A stretch of 64,000 nucleotides of DNA. Source: Propionimicrobium sp. PCR01-08-3. GTDB taxonomy: Bacteria > Actinomycetota > Actinomycetes > Propionibacteriales > Propionibacteriaceae. Numbering within the stretch: position 1 is the stretch's first letter; each line of letters starts with the position of its first letter. Both the position numbers and the translations under genes were made by a program. Below, one piece after another: positions 24,758 to 33,261 of this stretch. The notes below the pieces were generated by a model that saw nothing but the letters and a program-made list of their open reading frames with translations, had not been told where the DNA came from and ran no database searches. The stretch lies in NCBI RefSeq assembly GCF_030286045.1, contig NZ_CP127390.1:868001-932000 (forward strand), given 5' to 3'.

Positions 24758-25697
24758 CTCGATCACGGGCGCCGGCCGAGATTGTGGCCTGCTGCCAGTG
24801 CTGAAAATGCTGTGCGGCAGCCGCGCACGCCTCATAGGGAATCAGGTGCCCGACACCGGTGATCAACCAGAAACTGCTTCTCGGCAGCTGATCGGCCAAG
24901 CACCGTTGCATCTCGACCGTGCTGAGCAGATCGAGCGCTCCGCCGACGACGAGAACCGGCTCCCGGTAGCTCTGCGCGAAATCGGGAACCGTGCTCTGCA
25001 CGGATGCCCGGTACGTCTCGAGCACCGCCGCCGGGTCGCTGAAGCAGCGGGCACGCCGGATGTGCTCGCCGATGATCCACCGTTTCAGCTCGCGGTCGCG
25101 GGTGGTGACCATGGCCCGGCCGTTGATGGCCGCAATGCTCCGGCTGCCGAGCAGCGCCGCGGACAGGGCCGGGGTGAGCCGGTCTGCGAGTCCGTAATAG
25201 GCGCGAACCGCGGCGAGCGCGAGCCGGTGAGGATTGTCCAACGGGGGAGCGGCGATGGGGTTCACCAGCACCGAACCCGAGTGAGCGATGCCCCGGGCAA
25301 TGGCGGCGCTCACGACGACCGATCCGAACGAGTGCCCGAGCAAAATCCCGGGAGACCCGAGCGACGCAGACAGTTCGCAGAGCCAGCGCCCGAAACCCGC
25401 GACATCGTGAGGTGTCGCGAGCGGCTCCGATGTTCCGCAACCCGGCAGGTCCGGGACGAGCACGCGATATCCCCGCGCCGCCAGCTTGGCGGCCAACGGC
25501 TCGAGCCCGAAATGGGTGCCGCGGAATCCGTGGATCGCGAGGATCGTCGGCGCCGAATCGTCCCCGTAGCAGAAGACGGAAGTGCGGCGTCCATCGATGG
25601 TGGCGACGAATTCGGTCGCGTCGGGTGATCGGCGAGCCGTGACGATACTGTCAGGCAACACGAAGCCTCCGATCGTCATGGGCCAACCAGCGCCCAT
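24750..25697 (-). CDS. Alpha/beta-fold hydrolase
   Basis: This is an alpha/beta hydrolase of about 309-315 residues. The nucleophile elbow is GHSFG (Ser in LLGHSFGSVV), the oxyanion region is AIHGFRGTHFG, the acid is in VVGGALDLLSTVEM and the catalytic His is in GVGHLIPYE. The start is either ATG 25697 or ATG 25679; both overlap the end of the glycosyltransferase gene upstream, so it is the last gene of a three-gene operon. The substrate is unknown. Its partners, a permease and a GT4 enzyme, suggest a role in making or trimming a glycoconjugate. Confidence 0.8.
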   Translation of the reverse strand: MGAGWPMTIGGFVLPDSIVTARRSPDATEFVATIDGRRTSVFCYGDDSAPTILAIHGFRGTHFGLEPLAAKLAARGYRVLVPDLPGCGTSEPLATPHDVAGFGRWLCELSASLGSPGILLGHSFGSVVVSAAIARGIAHSGSVLVNPIAAPPLDNPHRLALAAVRAYYGLADRLTPALSAALLGSRSIAAINGRAMVTTRDRELKRWIIGEHIRRARCFSDPAAVLETYRASVQSTVPDFAQSYREPVLVVGGALDLLSTVEMQRCLADQLPRSSFWLITGVGHLIPYEACAAAAQHFQHWQQATISAGARDRVR

Positions 25698-26862
25698 GCC
25701 GGGCGAGCGTGGTTTCGTAGACGTCGATGATCTGAGCGGTGAGCCTGCTCTGACGAAAGCGGGTCTCGGGTGGCCTACGACTGGTCAGGGTCTGTGCCCT
25801 GAATACCTGGGGAACTCGCCGAATTGCCGTCGTGAGTGCCTCGACCGAGGCGTCGTCCACCTGATGGCACCAGGCCCGCGGCAGATCGTCGGCAATATCA
25901 GGGTCGCGGACCAGCACCGGCGTGCCGACCGACACCGCCTCATACACCGTGAGGCCCTGGGTCTCGTAACCGAGTGAGCTTTGAATCACCATGTCTGCCT
26001 GCCTCATTGCCCCAAGGATCGCGTCGTGGGATACGGCACCGCGAAACGTCACCAAGTGCGCGACGCCCAGATGCTCGCTCAGCGTTTTGCAGTGATTCAG
26101 CTCCGGTCCCGATCCGTAGACCTGCAGGTCGGCGTCGATTCCGGACGCGGCGAACGCGCGGATCACATCGTCCAGGCGTTTCTCCTCGCTGATTCGGCCG
26201 GCCCACAAAAAGCGCGGACGATTCCTCGGCACTCGCGGCCGCGCCAAGGTGGCGTCGACGAGCTGGTCATCCACCCCGGTCGGAATCACGTGTAGCTCAC
26301 GGTCGACCCCGTAGCGCCGGAGCCTTTCGGCAAAATGCGAACTGGGCACGATGAGCGTATCGGCGGCCTCGGCGAATGCCTGAACATAGCCGGCCATGCT
26401 GTGCACGGAGGTGTGCATGTATCGCTGCTGTGCGGCATACATCAACCGGAAGGCCGCGCGAGGCAAGGGGACGACCGCGGGAAGGCCGATCTCGATGTTG
26501 GTGTGCATCGTGTGCACGACCGGGAGCCCGTGCCGGCGGGCGAAACGGTAGCCGTTCCATGCTCCCCACACGTCCGCCTGAATATGGACGATGTCGACGG
26601 CCTCCCGGCGCATGAACCCGGCGTCCACAGCCCGATCCGCGAGCCGGCCGGCGAGCCGGAAGGAGTGCTCGCCCACCTGTGTCGCCTTGAGGCTGACGTC
26701 GCTTTCGCGCGCATACTCGGGCGATGGTCTCCGCTTCGAGTCCGGGGAGCAGATCGTGACGGTGTGGCCGGCCGCTTCGAGGAACTCGCGTTGGAGTCCG
26801 ACGGAGACCTGAAGGCCGCCGAGTGTCGCGGGATGCTGGTCGCTGAAGAATGCAATATGCAT
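25651..26862 (-). CDS. GT4-family glycosyltransferase
   Basis: This is a 403-residue GT-B-fold glycosyltransferase. The N-terminal domain starts IAFFSDQHPATLGGLQVSVG, has VDIVHIQADVWGAWNG and VHTMHTNIEIG, and holds the MshA/PimB-like HTxHT-type motif. The C-terminal GT4 domain has FLWAGRISEEKRLDDVIRAF, LQVYGSGPELNHC and the EX7E pair in GYETQGLTVYEAVSVGTPVL. It would transfer a sugar from a nucleotide donor to a lipid or small acceptor at the inner face of the membrane. It lies 12 bases after the DMT permease gene and overlaps the hydrolase gene. The acceptor is unknown. Confidence 0.88.
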   Translation of the reverse strand: MHIAFFSDQHPATLGGLQVSVGLQREFLEAAGHTVTICSPDSKRRPSPEYARESDVSLKATQVGEHSFRLAGRLADRAVDAGFMRREAVDIVHIQADVWGAWNGYRFARRHGLPVVHTMHTNIEIGLPAVVPLPRAAFRLMYAAQQRYMHTSVHSMAGYVQAFAEAADTLIVPSSHFAERLRRYGVDRELHVIPTGVDDQLVDATLARPRVPRNRPRFLWAGRISEEKRLDDVIRAFAASGIDADLQVYGSGPELNHCKTLSEHLGVAHLVTFRGAVSHDAILGAMRQADMVIQSSLGYETQGLTVYEAVSVGTPVLVRDPDIADDLPRAWCHQVDDASVEALTTAIRRVPQVFRAQTLTSRRPPETRFRQSRLTAQIIDVYETTLARHGRWLAHDDRRLRVA

Positions 26863-26874
26863 GAGTGTGAATTC

Positions 26875-27786
26875 CTATCTGGGATCGTTGCAAAGGCTGT
26901 GCCGATGCTCGTAAATGGCGTTCGGGTCGTTGGGGGTTCGCTGCAGGTCCTTCAGGCCGACGACTCCGCCGATTGCGATAGAGCCGAACAGCAGGATGAG
27001 GACGACGGCCGTCTCGGTCAGCGTGTGTTCCCGGAGGACGACGGTGCCCAGCGCCGCGGCGGTGATCGTGTCGGTGATGGTGAGCCCGGCGACCACGGCC
27101 GGAGCCGGAAGCACCGTATGGGCGGACTGCAGCCGGGTGCCGGCGGCCAGCCCGCCGAGCGAGATCATCCCGAGGGCCACGATGCTTGCCGGCCTGGTGA
27201 GAACCTCCATCAGTCCGTCTCGAAGCACCAGCCCGACCAGCACCTTGAATACGGCGGTGATGGCACTGAACTCCATCGCGGCCACGACCAGTCCGCCCAG
27301 CCGGGTCCACCTGTCGCCGTCGCCGTGATCGAGGATCGCAACGATGAGACAGGCCGCGGCGAGTGCCGCCTGGATGATCAGGACGACCATGAGCTGCCTG
27401 TCGAGATCAGGATGGGAAACCCTGCTCGGATGCGTCGCGACCACCGCGATGAAGCCGAGGGCGCCGACGAGGCAGGCGGCGATCGCCAGCCTCACTCGGG
27501 GTGTCGCCGCGATCTGCCGGGTGGCTACGCCGAACAGTGCCGAGGCCGCGAGCGCGACGACGCTCATCGACTGCACGGCGGCGATGGGCGCAAGGGCAAG
27601 CGCGATGAAGTTCGTGGCGACGGCCGTCCCGAGCAGGATGAGACCGAGTATCCATGAGGGGCTCTTGATGAACGCGCGCCACTCGCCATGTGCCGTGTGG
27701 ACGGCCCGCGATTGGAGTTCCGAACCTCCGGCCAGCACGAGCGCACCCATCAGCGCGATGCACAGCCCAAGAATGAGACCTGCCAT
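26875..27786 (-). CDS. DMT-superfamily membrane permease
   Basis: This 303-residue protein has about ten hydrophobic segments: N-terminal GLILGLCIALMGALVLAGGS, ILGLILLGTAVATNFIALAL, LAIAACLVGALGFIAVVATH, VVLIIQAALAAACLIVAIL and the last AVVLILLFGSIAIGGVVGLK. These form the two-repeat layout of the drug/metabolite (EamA-like/NIPA-like) transporters. It is the first gene of the operon with the GT4 enzyme and hydrolase, so it may move a precursor or product of that pathway. The substrate is unknown. Confidence 0.82.
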   Translation of the reverse strand: MAGLILGLCIALMGALVLAGGSELQSRAVHTAHGEWRAFIKSPSWILGLILLGTAVATNFIALALAPIAAVQSMSVVALAASALFGVATRQIAATPRVRLAIAACLVGALGFIAVVATHPSRVSHPDLDRQLMVVLIIQAALAAACLIVAILDHGDGDRWTRLGGLVVAAMEFSAITAVFKVLVGLVLRDGLMEVLTRPASIVALGMISLGGLAAGTRLQSAHTVLPAPAVVAGLTITDTITAAALGTVVLREHTLTETAVVLILLFGSIAIGGVVGLKDLQRTPNDPNAIYEHRHSLCNDPR

Positions 27787-27955
27787 GCCGGCTACCTTTG
27801 CGGGTTGCTGCAGGCAGGCATTGCCGTATGTGATTCGGGTGCTTGGGTTCTTGCCATATTTGTCCTCCTCGGTGTTTCTGTGAGGAGGTTATGGACGCGG
27901 TACCCGGGCGTACCTCACCCGGACGTTTCTTTGTGACCCCTACTTTGGGGTGAGG

Positions 27956-28627
27956 TCAGGAGGCAGGTTCTGCCAGTCCCGAGTCGTAGGCGAAGATCAC
28001 GGCTTGCACGCGGTCGCGTGCCCCGATCTTGGCGAGCAGTTTGCCGACGTGCGTCTTGACGGTTTGCTCGGCGATGAACAGCTTCTTGGCGATCTCGCTG
28101 TTCGAAAGTCCCTGGCTGATGAGCGCCAGCACCTCGCGCTCCCGATCGGTCAGGCTCGCCAGCACAGCAGCGGAATGGGTCTGACGCGGCTTCTGCGCGG
28201 CGAACTGGGAGATCATCTTCCGGGTGATGCCCGGGGAGAGCAAGGCGTCACCTGCGGCGACCACGCGTACCGCATAGACCAGCTCCTCGGGAGCGGCGTC
28301 TTTCAGCAGGAAACCGCTCGCTCCCGCCTGGAGGGCGTCGTACACGTAGTCGTCAATGTCGAACGTGGTGAGCATGATGATTCGCGGCACATGAGCCGCG
28401 GGATACCTGGGCCCGAGAATGTGTTTCGTCGCCGCGATTCCGTCGAGTTCCGGCATCCGTACATCCATGAAGATCACATCCGGGTCGAGCCGTGTCGCCA
28501 ACCGGATCGCTTCCTTGCCGGTGGACGCCTCGCCGACCACCCGGATTCCTTCATGAGTGTTCAGCAGTGCGGCGAAACCCGCCCGGACGATCGGCTGATC
28601 GTCCGCGATCAGCACGTTGATGGTCAT
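27956..28627 (-). CDS. NarL-family response regulator
   Basis: This is a 223-residue regulator with receiver domain MTINVLIADDQPIVRAGFAA (acid pair Asp9/Asp10), phospho-acceptor Asp55 in VIFMDVRMP, and LLKDAAPEELVYAV. The LuxR HTH is LTDREREVLALISQGLSNSE, then VKTHVGKLLAKIGARDRV. The start at 28627 overlaps the kinase stop (28624-28627), so it is the cognate partner of the DesK-like kinase. An earlier in-frame start at 28678 would run into the kinase gene and lacks the domain start. Confidence 0.93.
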   Translation of the reverse strand: MTINVLIADDQPIVRAGFAALLNTHEGIRVVGEASTGKEAIRLATRLDPDVIFMDVRMPELDGIAATKHILGPRYPAAHVPRIIMLTTFDIDDYVYDALQAGASGFLLKDAAPEELVYAVRVVAAGDALLSPGITRKMISQFAAQKPRQTHSAAVLASLTDREREVLALISQGLSNSEIAKKLFIAEQTVKTHVGKLLAKIGARDRVQAVIFAYDSGLAEPAS

Positions 28628-29904
28628 GGACGCTCCTCGCTGGTGTCGTTGTAGGGAAGCACCGCGGTCACGGTCCATCCTCCCGCAGGATCGGGGCCGG
28701 CTGCGAGACTGCCGTCGACCAGCGCGACTCGTTCCCGCATGCCGCGCAATCCGTGCCCGGCACCCGCTGCTGGCACGGTAATGGTGGTGCCGGCAGCGGG
28801 CTCGTTGTGTACGCGGATTCTCACGGCCTGATCCCGGACGCCCAACTCGACCTCGATCGGGGCACCCGGCGCATGGCGCAGAGCATTGCTGAGTGACTCC
28901 TGCACAATGCGATAGGCGGCGATCTGGACGCTTGCCGCAAGCTCTTGGGAACCCGGTTCAAAAGTTAACTCGACCCGCGCGCCGGTGTGACGGGTATTCT
29001 CCACCAGTGCCGGGATATCGGCCATGCCTTGTTGCGGGGTCAGCTGCGGGGACTCGTCCTCGGTGCGGAGGACACCGAGCAGGCGGCGCATCTCGGTCAG
29101 TGATTTGCGGGCGAGTGCGGCGATCTCGTCGAATTCCGCCGCTGCGTCATCGGGCACGTCGGCGATGCGGTAGCGGGCCGTGGAGGCCTGCACCTGGATC
29201 ACCGACATGCTGTGCGCGACGACATCGTGTAGCTCCCGGGCGATGCGGTTGCGCTCTTCTACCAGCATCCGCCGGGACTGCTCCGTCGCGGAGACCTCGC
29301 GTTCTTTGTCGAGTTCTTGCCCGACACGCATGCGCGCTGCGATCAGCACACCCACCAGGAATGTGACGCCGGACAATGAGGCGGTGACGATCAGGTCCGC
29401 ACCGGCGGCCTCCAGCGAGGCGGCCTCCGGGAACATCAACGGTGCGGCAAGGGAGCCCATGATGCTCACCGCCAACGGGACAAGTCCATAAAGCCAGCCA
29501 TGGCGGATGGTGATCACCAGGATCAGACACATGAATGCCATCATGGCCGGCACCGACCACGGCCAGGGCCAATAGTCGTCCCGGGCCGCGGAGACCGTCA
29601 GCGGCAGGACGAATGCAGCCGAGCAGAACGCGACGATCGCGATCCGTGGCCAGAACAGTGCGAGCAGCGGAGCGCCGCAAAGTGCGCCTCCGAATATCAG
29701 GGCGACCGCAACTGTGCTGCCGTAGAGCACCACGTGGATGGGCGCGAGGATCGAGTACAGCACAACGCACACGAAGGCCAGCGTGCCGAGCAGCAATCGG
29801 CGACGGTTCAGCGGGCGCCTGGGGTGCTTGGGGCGCCTGAGATGCCTGGGGTGCCTGGCGGGCTTGGCTCGGCGCGGCTTCTTGGTGCGCTTCGTCCTCG
29901 TCAT
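28624..29904 (-). CDS. DesK/NarX-type sensor histidine kinase
   Basis: This is a 426-residue membrane kinase. A very basic N terminus (Arg/Lys/Pro repeats such as RRPKHPRRP) precedes about five membrane segments (residues 37-190). Next comes the HisKA_3 dimerisation helix with the phosphorylated His226 (RIARELHDVVAHSMSVI) and a HATPase_c domain with N-box YRIVQESLSNALRHAPG and GHGLRGMRERV. It has almost no extracellular domain, so it senses membrane state or a neighbour. It overlaps dedA upstream (29901-29904) and the regulator downstream, giving one operon. Confidence 0.93.
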   Translation of the reverse strand: MTRTKRTKKPRRAKPARHPRHLRRPKHPRRPLNRRRLLLGTLAFVCVVLYSILAPIHVVLYGSTVAVALIFGGALCGAPLLALFWPRIAIVAFCSAAFVLPLTVSAARDDYWPWPWSVPAMMAFMCLILVITIRHGWLYGLVPLAVSIMGSLAAPLMFPEAASLEAAGADLIVTASLSGVTFLVGVLIAARMRVGQELDKEREVSATEQSRRMLVEERNRIARELHDVVAHSMSVIQVQASTARYRIADVPDDAAAEFDEIAALARKSLTEMRRLLGVLRTEDESPQLTPQQGMADIPALVENTRHTGARVELTFEPGSQELAASVQIAAYRIVQESLSNALRHAPGAPIEVELGVRDQAVRIRVHNEPAAGTTITVPAAGAGHGLRGMRERVALVDGSLAAGPDPAGGWTVTAVLPYNDTSEERP

Positions 29905-30617
29905 AGTGCCAGTATTGCCGGGTTCCGCACCGACCGCTCACCTGATCTGGGTGTGTCCGAATCCGACCGCAGGGCCGCTCGTTGCGCACCTTCATGATCG
30001 CGCTGTGCCTGCTTGTTCGCTCGATTGTGCCGCCGGGCGGCCCCCACGAGATCGATCACCCAGCCGATGACAAGGGCGAACATGATCCCGACCGCGGCGC
30101 TGAGCAGCGGCTGCCCGCCGAGCCAGTGACCGGCGAACACGCCGATCAGCGTGCTGTAGATCGCCCAGGTTACGCCGGCGACGATGCTGATGGGTGCGAA
30201 CCGGGCCCATGGATAGCCCATCGCGCCGGCGGTCATGTTGATTGCGACGCGGCCCACGGGTATGTATCGGCCGCCGAGGATGAAGGCCGCTCCTCGCCGT
30301 TCCAGTGACCGCCGGGCACGGGCGACGGCTGCCGCGACTTTGGGCCTTCTCGTCCATCGGAAACGCTCAACGCCGACCGACTTACCGATGCGGAACGCGA
30401 CATTGTCGCCGATCGCCGCACCGATGGCCGCCACCACGCACAGCCAGACGATGGTGCCGAGATCGCCGGTGGAAACCGCGGCAGCCGCTGCCGCGACCAG
30501 CACCGTCTCACTGGGAATGGGAGGGAAGAAGCCATCAATGACCGCCACCCCGAACATGACCAGCAGTAGCCAGGGCGACGCCGCGGCCTGAAGGATGAGA
30601 TCGTTGAGGATGTCCAT
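29901..30617 (-). CDS. DedA-family membrane protein
   Basis: This is a 238-residue DedA/SNARE-associated protein of the inner membrane. It carries the family blocks FGVAVIDGFFPPIPSETVLV (with the conserved Pro-Ser-Glu) and FILGGRYIPVGRVAINMTAG (GR-PVGR motif), with about five membrane segments and a charged C-terminal tail. DedA proteins are linked to lipid carrier (undecaprenyl phosphate) recycling. It is first in the operon with the sensor kinase, and a membrane-stress signal for the kinase would fit. The closing residues overlap the kinase start. Confidence 0.9.
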   Translation of the reverse strand: MDILNDLILQAAASPWLLLVMFGVAVIDGFFPPIPSETVLVAAAAAAVSTGDLGTIVWLCVVAAIGAAIGDNVAFRIGKSVGVERFRWTRRPKVAAAVARARRSLERRGAAFILGGRYIPVGRVAINMTAGAMGYPWARFAPISIVAGVTWAIYSTLIGVFAGHWLGGQPLLSAAVGIMFALVIGWVIDLVGAARRHNRANKQAQRDHEGAQRAALRSDSDTPRSGERSVRNPAILAL

Positions 30618-30698
30618 GGCGTGAACGTAGGTGCCGGGTCGCCGCGAGCGAATCGCTCGAAGGTATCGACCGGGTGATACTTCTCGGTGACGTCCCGC

Positions 30699-31283
30699 TC
30701 AGCCGTTCAGCAACGCGGGCAGCATGATGTGGTCGACGATCGCCTCGGCGGTGGCAAGGTCGAATGTCTGCCGGCGCAGTACGACGTTCGTGAACGCGAT
30801 CGACGGCAGCACCGAGCTGACGAGTTCGGTGGGTGCCGCCCGGGGAATGACGCCGCGGTCGATCCAGCGTCCGAGAACGGCCTCAAGTGTTCTGGCGGGT
30901 GGTGAGCCGATCGACTCGTAGGCTGCGCGTGCCAATTCGTCGTCGTTCCCCAGTTCGCTCAGCACGCTGCCAAGAACCAGAAGCGCGCGGTGGTCATCGT
31001 CCGCGTAATGGCGCGCACACGCGAGCAGGTCGTCGCGCAAGTTTCCGGTGTCGGGGATCTTCGGCGGTTCGTACAACGCTTGTACGGCGGCAACGATGAG
31101 TTCGGTCTTGCTCTTCCAGCGCCGGTAGACCGCCGCCTTTCCCGAACCGGCCGCTTTCGCGACCGCGTCCACTGTTGTCGCCGCCACGCCGCGGGCGATC
31201 AGGAGGTCTTGGGTGGAGCGCAGGATCGCGTCTTTGATGGCCGGGTCTTGTGGACGCCCCGGCCCCGCTTCTTGTTCACTCAC
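30699..31283 (-). CDS. TetR/AcrR-family repressor
   Basis: This is a 194-residue regulator with N-terminal HTH ILRSTQDLLIARGVAATTVD and AKAAGSGKAAVYRRWKSKTE, and a TetR_C helical domain (LLACARHYADDDHRALLVLG). It diverges from a DUF6069 membrane-protein gene, and the spacer holds two copies of a 16-bp dyad around the -10 box of that gene. It is therefore the likely repressor of both directions. The inducer is unknown. Confidence 0.92.
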   Translation of the reverse strand: MSEQEAGPGRPQDPAIKDAILRSTQDLLIARGVAATTVDAVAKAAGSGKAAVYRRWKSKTELIVAAVQALYEPPKIPDTGNLRDDLLACARHYADDDHRALLVLGSVLSELGNDDELARAAYESIGSPPARTLEAVLGRWIDRGVIPRAAPTELVSSVLPSIAFTNVVLRRQTFDLATAEAIVDHIMLPALLNG

Positions 31284-31304
31284 AGCTTCATTCTAACCCA
31301 TTGT

Positions 31305-31346
31305 GGAACTCACTAGTTTCGTTTTAATATGAGACTCAGAAGTTCC
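31305..31346 (+). promoter_or_regulatory. Twin inverted TetR-type operators around the DUF6069 promoter
   Basis: Site 1 is GGAACTCACTAGTTTC (31305-31320). Site 2 is GAGACTCAGAAGTTCC (31331-31346), whose reverse complement GGAACTTCTGAGTCTC shares the form GGAACT-N4-AGTYTC with site 1. Exactly 10 bases separate them and contain the -10 box TAATAT (31325-31330). A -35-like TTGTGG lies at 31301-31306. Binding here would block the promoter. Confidence 0.7.
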
Positions 31347-31367
31347 GTAACTAGGAAGGTGATCCCC

Positions 31368-31820
31368 GTGACTACTCAGGCACACACTCTCGATCACAGT
31401 TCCGTCCACTTCTCGGCCGGAAGGGTGACCATCACACTGGCCGCCGCGATCATCCTGGCTGTTGCGGTGAACTCGCTGGTCGCCCGGTTGGCCATCACAG
31501 GCGGAGCCGATCCGAACTTCCCGCCATTCGCCCTGTTCAACTTTGGCGCGTTCACCCTCATCGGAGTTCTCGCCGGCTGGTTGGGCTGGTATCTCGTACA
31601 GCGACATACCAGTCAGCCGGCCCAGGTGCTCCGCTGGCTCGTGCCGGTAGTCGGGGTACTGTCCTTCATCCCCGATATCGCGCTCGGGGTCCTGAAATTC
31701 ATTCCGGGCACCAACTGGCCCGGTGCCATCGGCCTGATGGCGATGCATCTGGTCGTGATAGCGGTCGCGGTGCCCGCATATGTGCTGGCCGGACGGCGTC
31801 CCGGTCAGGCGCGACCGTAG
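31368..31820 (+). CDS. DUF6069-family membrane protein
   Basis: This is a 150-residue protein with four membrane helices: VTITLAAAIILAVAVNSLVA, PFALFNFGAFTLIGVLAGWL, VLRWLVPVVGVLSFIPDIAL and IGLMAMHLVVIAVAVPAYVL. This is the pattern of DUF6069 proteins, which are actinobacterial and of unknown role. GTG 31368 has AGGAAGGTG upstream, a better start than the ATG 31329, which overlaps the operator. Expression is probably controlled by the divergent TetR protein. Its end overlaps the end of the convergent reductase gene. Confidence 0.8.
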   Translation: MTTQAHTLDHSSVHFSAGRVTITLAAAIILAVAVNSLVARLAITGGADPNFPPFALFNFGAFTLIGVLAGWLGWYLVQRHTSQPAQVLRWLVPVVGVLSFIPDIALGVLKFIPGTNWPGAIGLMAMHLVVIAVAVPAYVLAGRRPGQARP

Positions 31821-33220
31821 GTCTCCAGCAGCCGCAGCCAGATTTCGCTGATGGTCGGATAGGCCGGTACGGCATGCCACAGCCGGTCGATCGTGACTTC
31901 GCCGACGATCGCAATGGTTGCCGCATGCAGCAACTCGGCGGTGTCCTGACCGACGAATGTTGCCCCGACCACCACGCGCCGGCCCTCGTCAATGACGAGC
32001 TTGGCGCGTCCGGTGTAGCCGTCGGCCTGAAGAGAAGCTCCCGCGACCTGGCCGAGATCGTATTCGACGCCCCGCACGTTCAGCCCGGCATCGCGTGCCT
32101 GCTGTTCGGATAATCCGACGCTGGCGACCTCCGGATCCGAGAAAACCACATGTGGCACGGCCTGATGATCGGCAGTCGCGACATGCCAGCCCCACGGCTC
32201 ATCCGAGACCGGATGCTGCTGCACCCGGGCTGCGATCGCCTCGCCCGCAGCACGAGCCTGGTACTTGCCTTGGTGAGTGAGCAGCGCGCGTGCGTTCACA
32301 TCGCCGACGGCGTAGAGCCAGTCGGTCCGGCGGACGAGCATCGTGTCGTCCACCTCGAGCTTGTCGTCAGGGGAGAGCCCGATGGTCTCGAGTCCGAGGC
32401 CGTCGGTGTTCGGGCGGCGTCCGGTGGCGACCAGGATCTCGTCGGCGACCAGAGTGCCGCCGCCCGACAGCTGCGCAGTGACAACCCCATCGGAGTCACG
32501 GTCGATCCGGAGCGGCAGATCGCCGATGCGCACGTCGACGCCCTGGCCGGCAAGCCCGTCCAGGACGAGTTTGGTCACGAAGGGCTCCTCATGGTGCAGC
32601 AGTTCGCTGCGCGAAAATAACGTGACCTGCGAGCGCAGCGAGGCAAAGGCCGAGGCCATTTCGATGGCGGCAGGACCGCCACCGATGATCATCAGTCGTG
32701 GCGGCACATGATCGGCGGAGGTGGCCTCGCGGGTGCCCCACGGTGCAGCCTCGGCGAGACCGGGAATCTCGGGAAGAACGGGCACCGAACCGGTCGCGAG
32801 CGCAATTGCTTCGGCGCGGTAGATCCGCTCACCCACGCGTAATTGGTGAGGTCCGGCCAGCGTTGCACGTCCACGGATCAAAGTGATACCGGCCGACTCC
32901 AGCCAGGAGACCTGGCCGTCGTCCTTCCAGCCGGAGGTGAAGGACGATCGTCTGGCCAATACCGCGTCGACATCGAGACCTTGGGTTACCGCCTCGCGCG
33001 CGCCGCCGACTCGTCTTGCCGCGCGCATGACATTGCCGCTGCGCAGCAGCGCCTTGGACGGCATACATGCCCAATAAGAACACTCGCCCCCGACAAGGTC
33101 GGCTTCGACGACGGCGGTATGAACGCCCTGCTTGGTTGCATAGTCGGCGACGTTCTCGCCGACGGCGCCGGCGCCCACCACGATCAGACCGTAATCATTG
33201 ATATCTGCCCGGTTAACCAC
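31805..33220 (-). CDS. Class I pyridine nucleotide-disulfide oxidoreductase
   Basis: This 471-residue FAD enzyme is related to dihydrolipoamide dehydrogenase and mercuric reductase. It has FAD motif GLIVVGAGAVGENVADYATK, redox-active Cys47 and Cys52 in GGECSYWACMPSKALLR, NAD(P) motif LMIIGGGPAAIEMASAFASL, FAD motif 2 WLYAVGDVNARALLTHQGKY and a dimerisation domain ending HAVPAYPTISEIWLRLL. The usual HxxHPT-type active-site loop is altered to VPAYPTISE, as in the MerA-like/soluble-reductase branch rather than lipoamide dehydrogenase. It stands alone, not with 2-oxoacid dehydrogenases, so the substrate is open. Confidence 0.88.
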   Translation of the reverse strand: MVNRADINDYGLIVVGAGAVGENVADYATKQGVHTAVVEADLVGGECSYWACMPSKALLRSGNVMRAARRVGGAREAVTQGLDVDAVLARRSSFTSGWKDDGQVSWLESAGITLIRGRATLAGPHQLRVGERIYRAEAIALATGSVPVLPEIPGLAEAAPWGTREATSADHVPPRLMIIGGGPAAIEMASAFASLRSQVTLFSRSELLHHEEPFVTKLVLDGLAGQGVDVRIGDLPLRIDRDSDGVVTAQLSGGGTLVADEILVATGRRPNTDGLGLETIGLSPDDKLEVDDTMLVRRTDWLYAVGDVNARALLTHQGKYQARAAGEAIAARVQQHPVSDEPWGWHVATADHQAVPHVVFSDPEVASVGLSEQQARDAGLNVRGVEYDLGQVAGASLQADGYTGRAKLVIDEGRRVVVGATFVGQDTAELLHAATIAIVGEVTIDRLWHAVPAYPTISEIWLRLLETYGRA

Positions 33221-33261
33221 GATGTACTCCTTCGGATCGAAGCGTGATTAGCATCAAGGCT

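Noticed and set aside
26335-27657. 440-codon plus-strand open frame
   Set aside because: It lies opposite the glycosyltransferase and DMT permease genes, is rich in Arg/Gly/Asp/Gln with no hydrophobic core, and has no family. It is a shadow of high-GC coding DNA.
27913-27955. CCTCACCC / GGGTGAGG inverted repeat as a terminator after the response regulator
   Set aside because: The loop of 27 bases is too long and no T tract follows, so it is not convincing.
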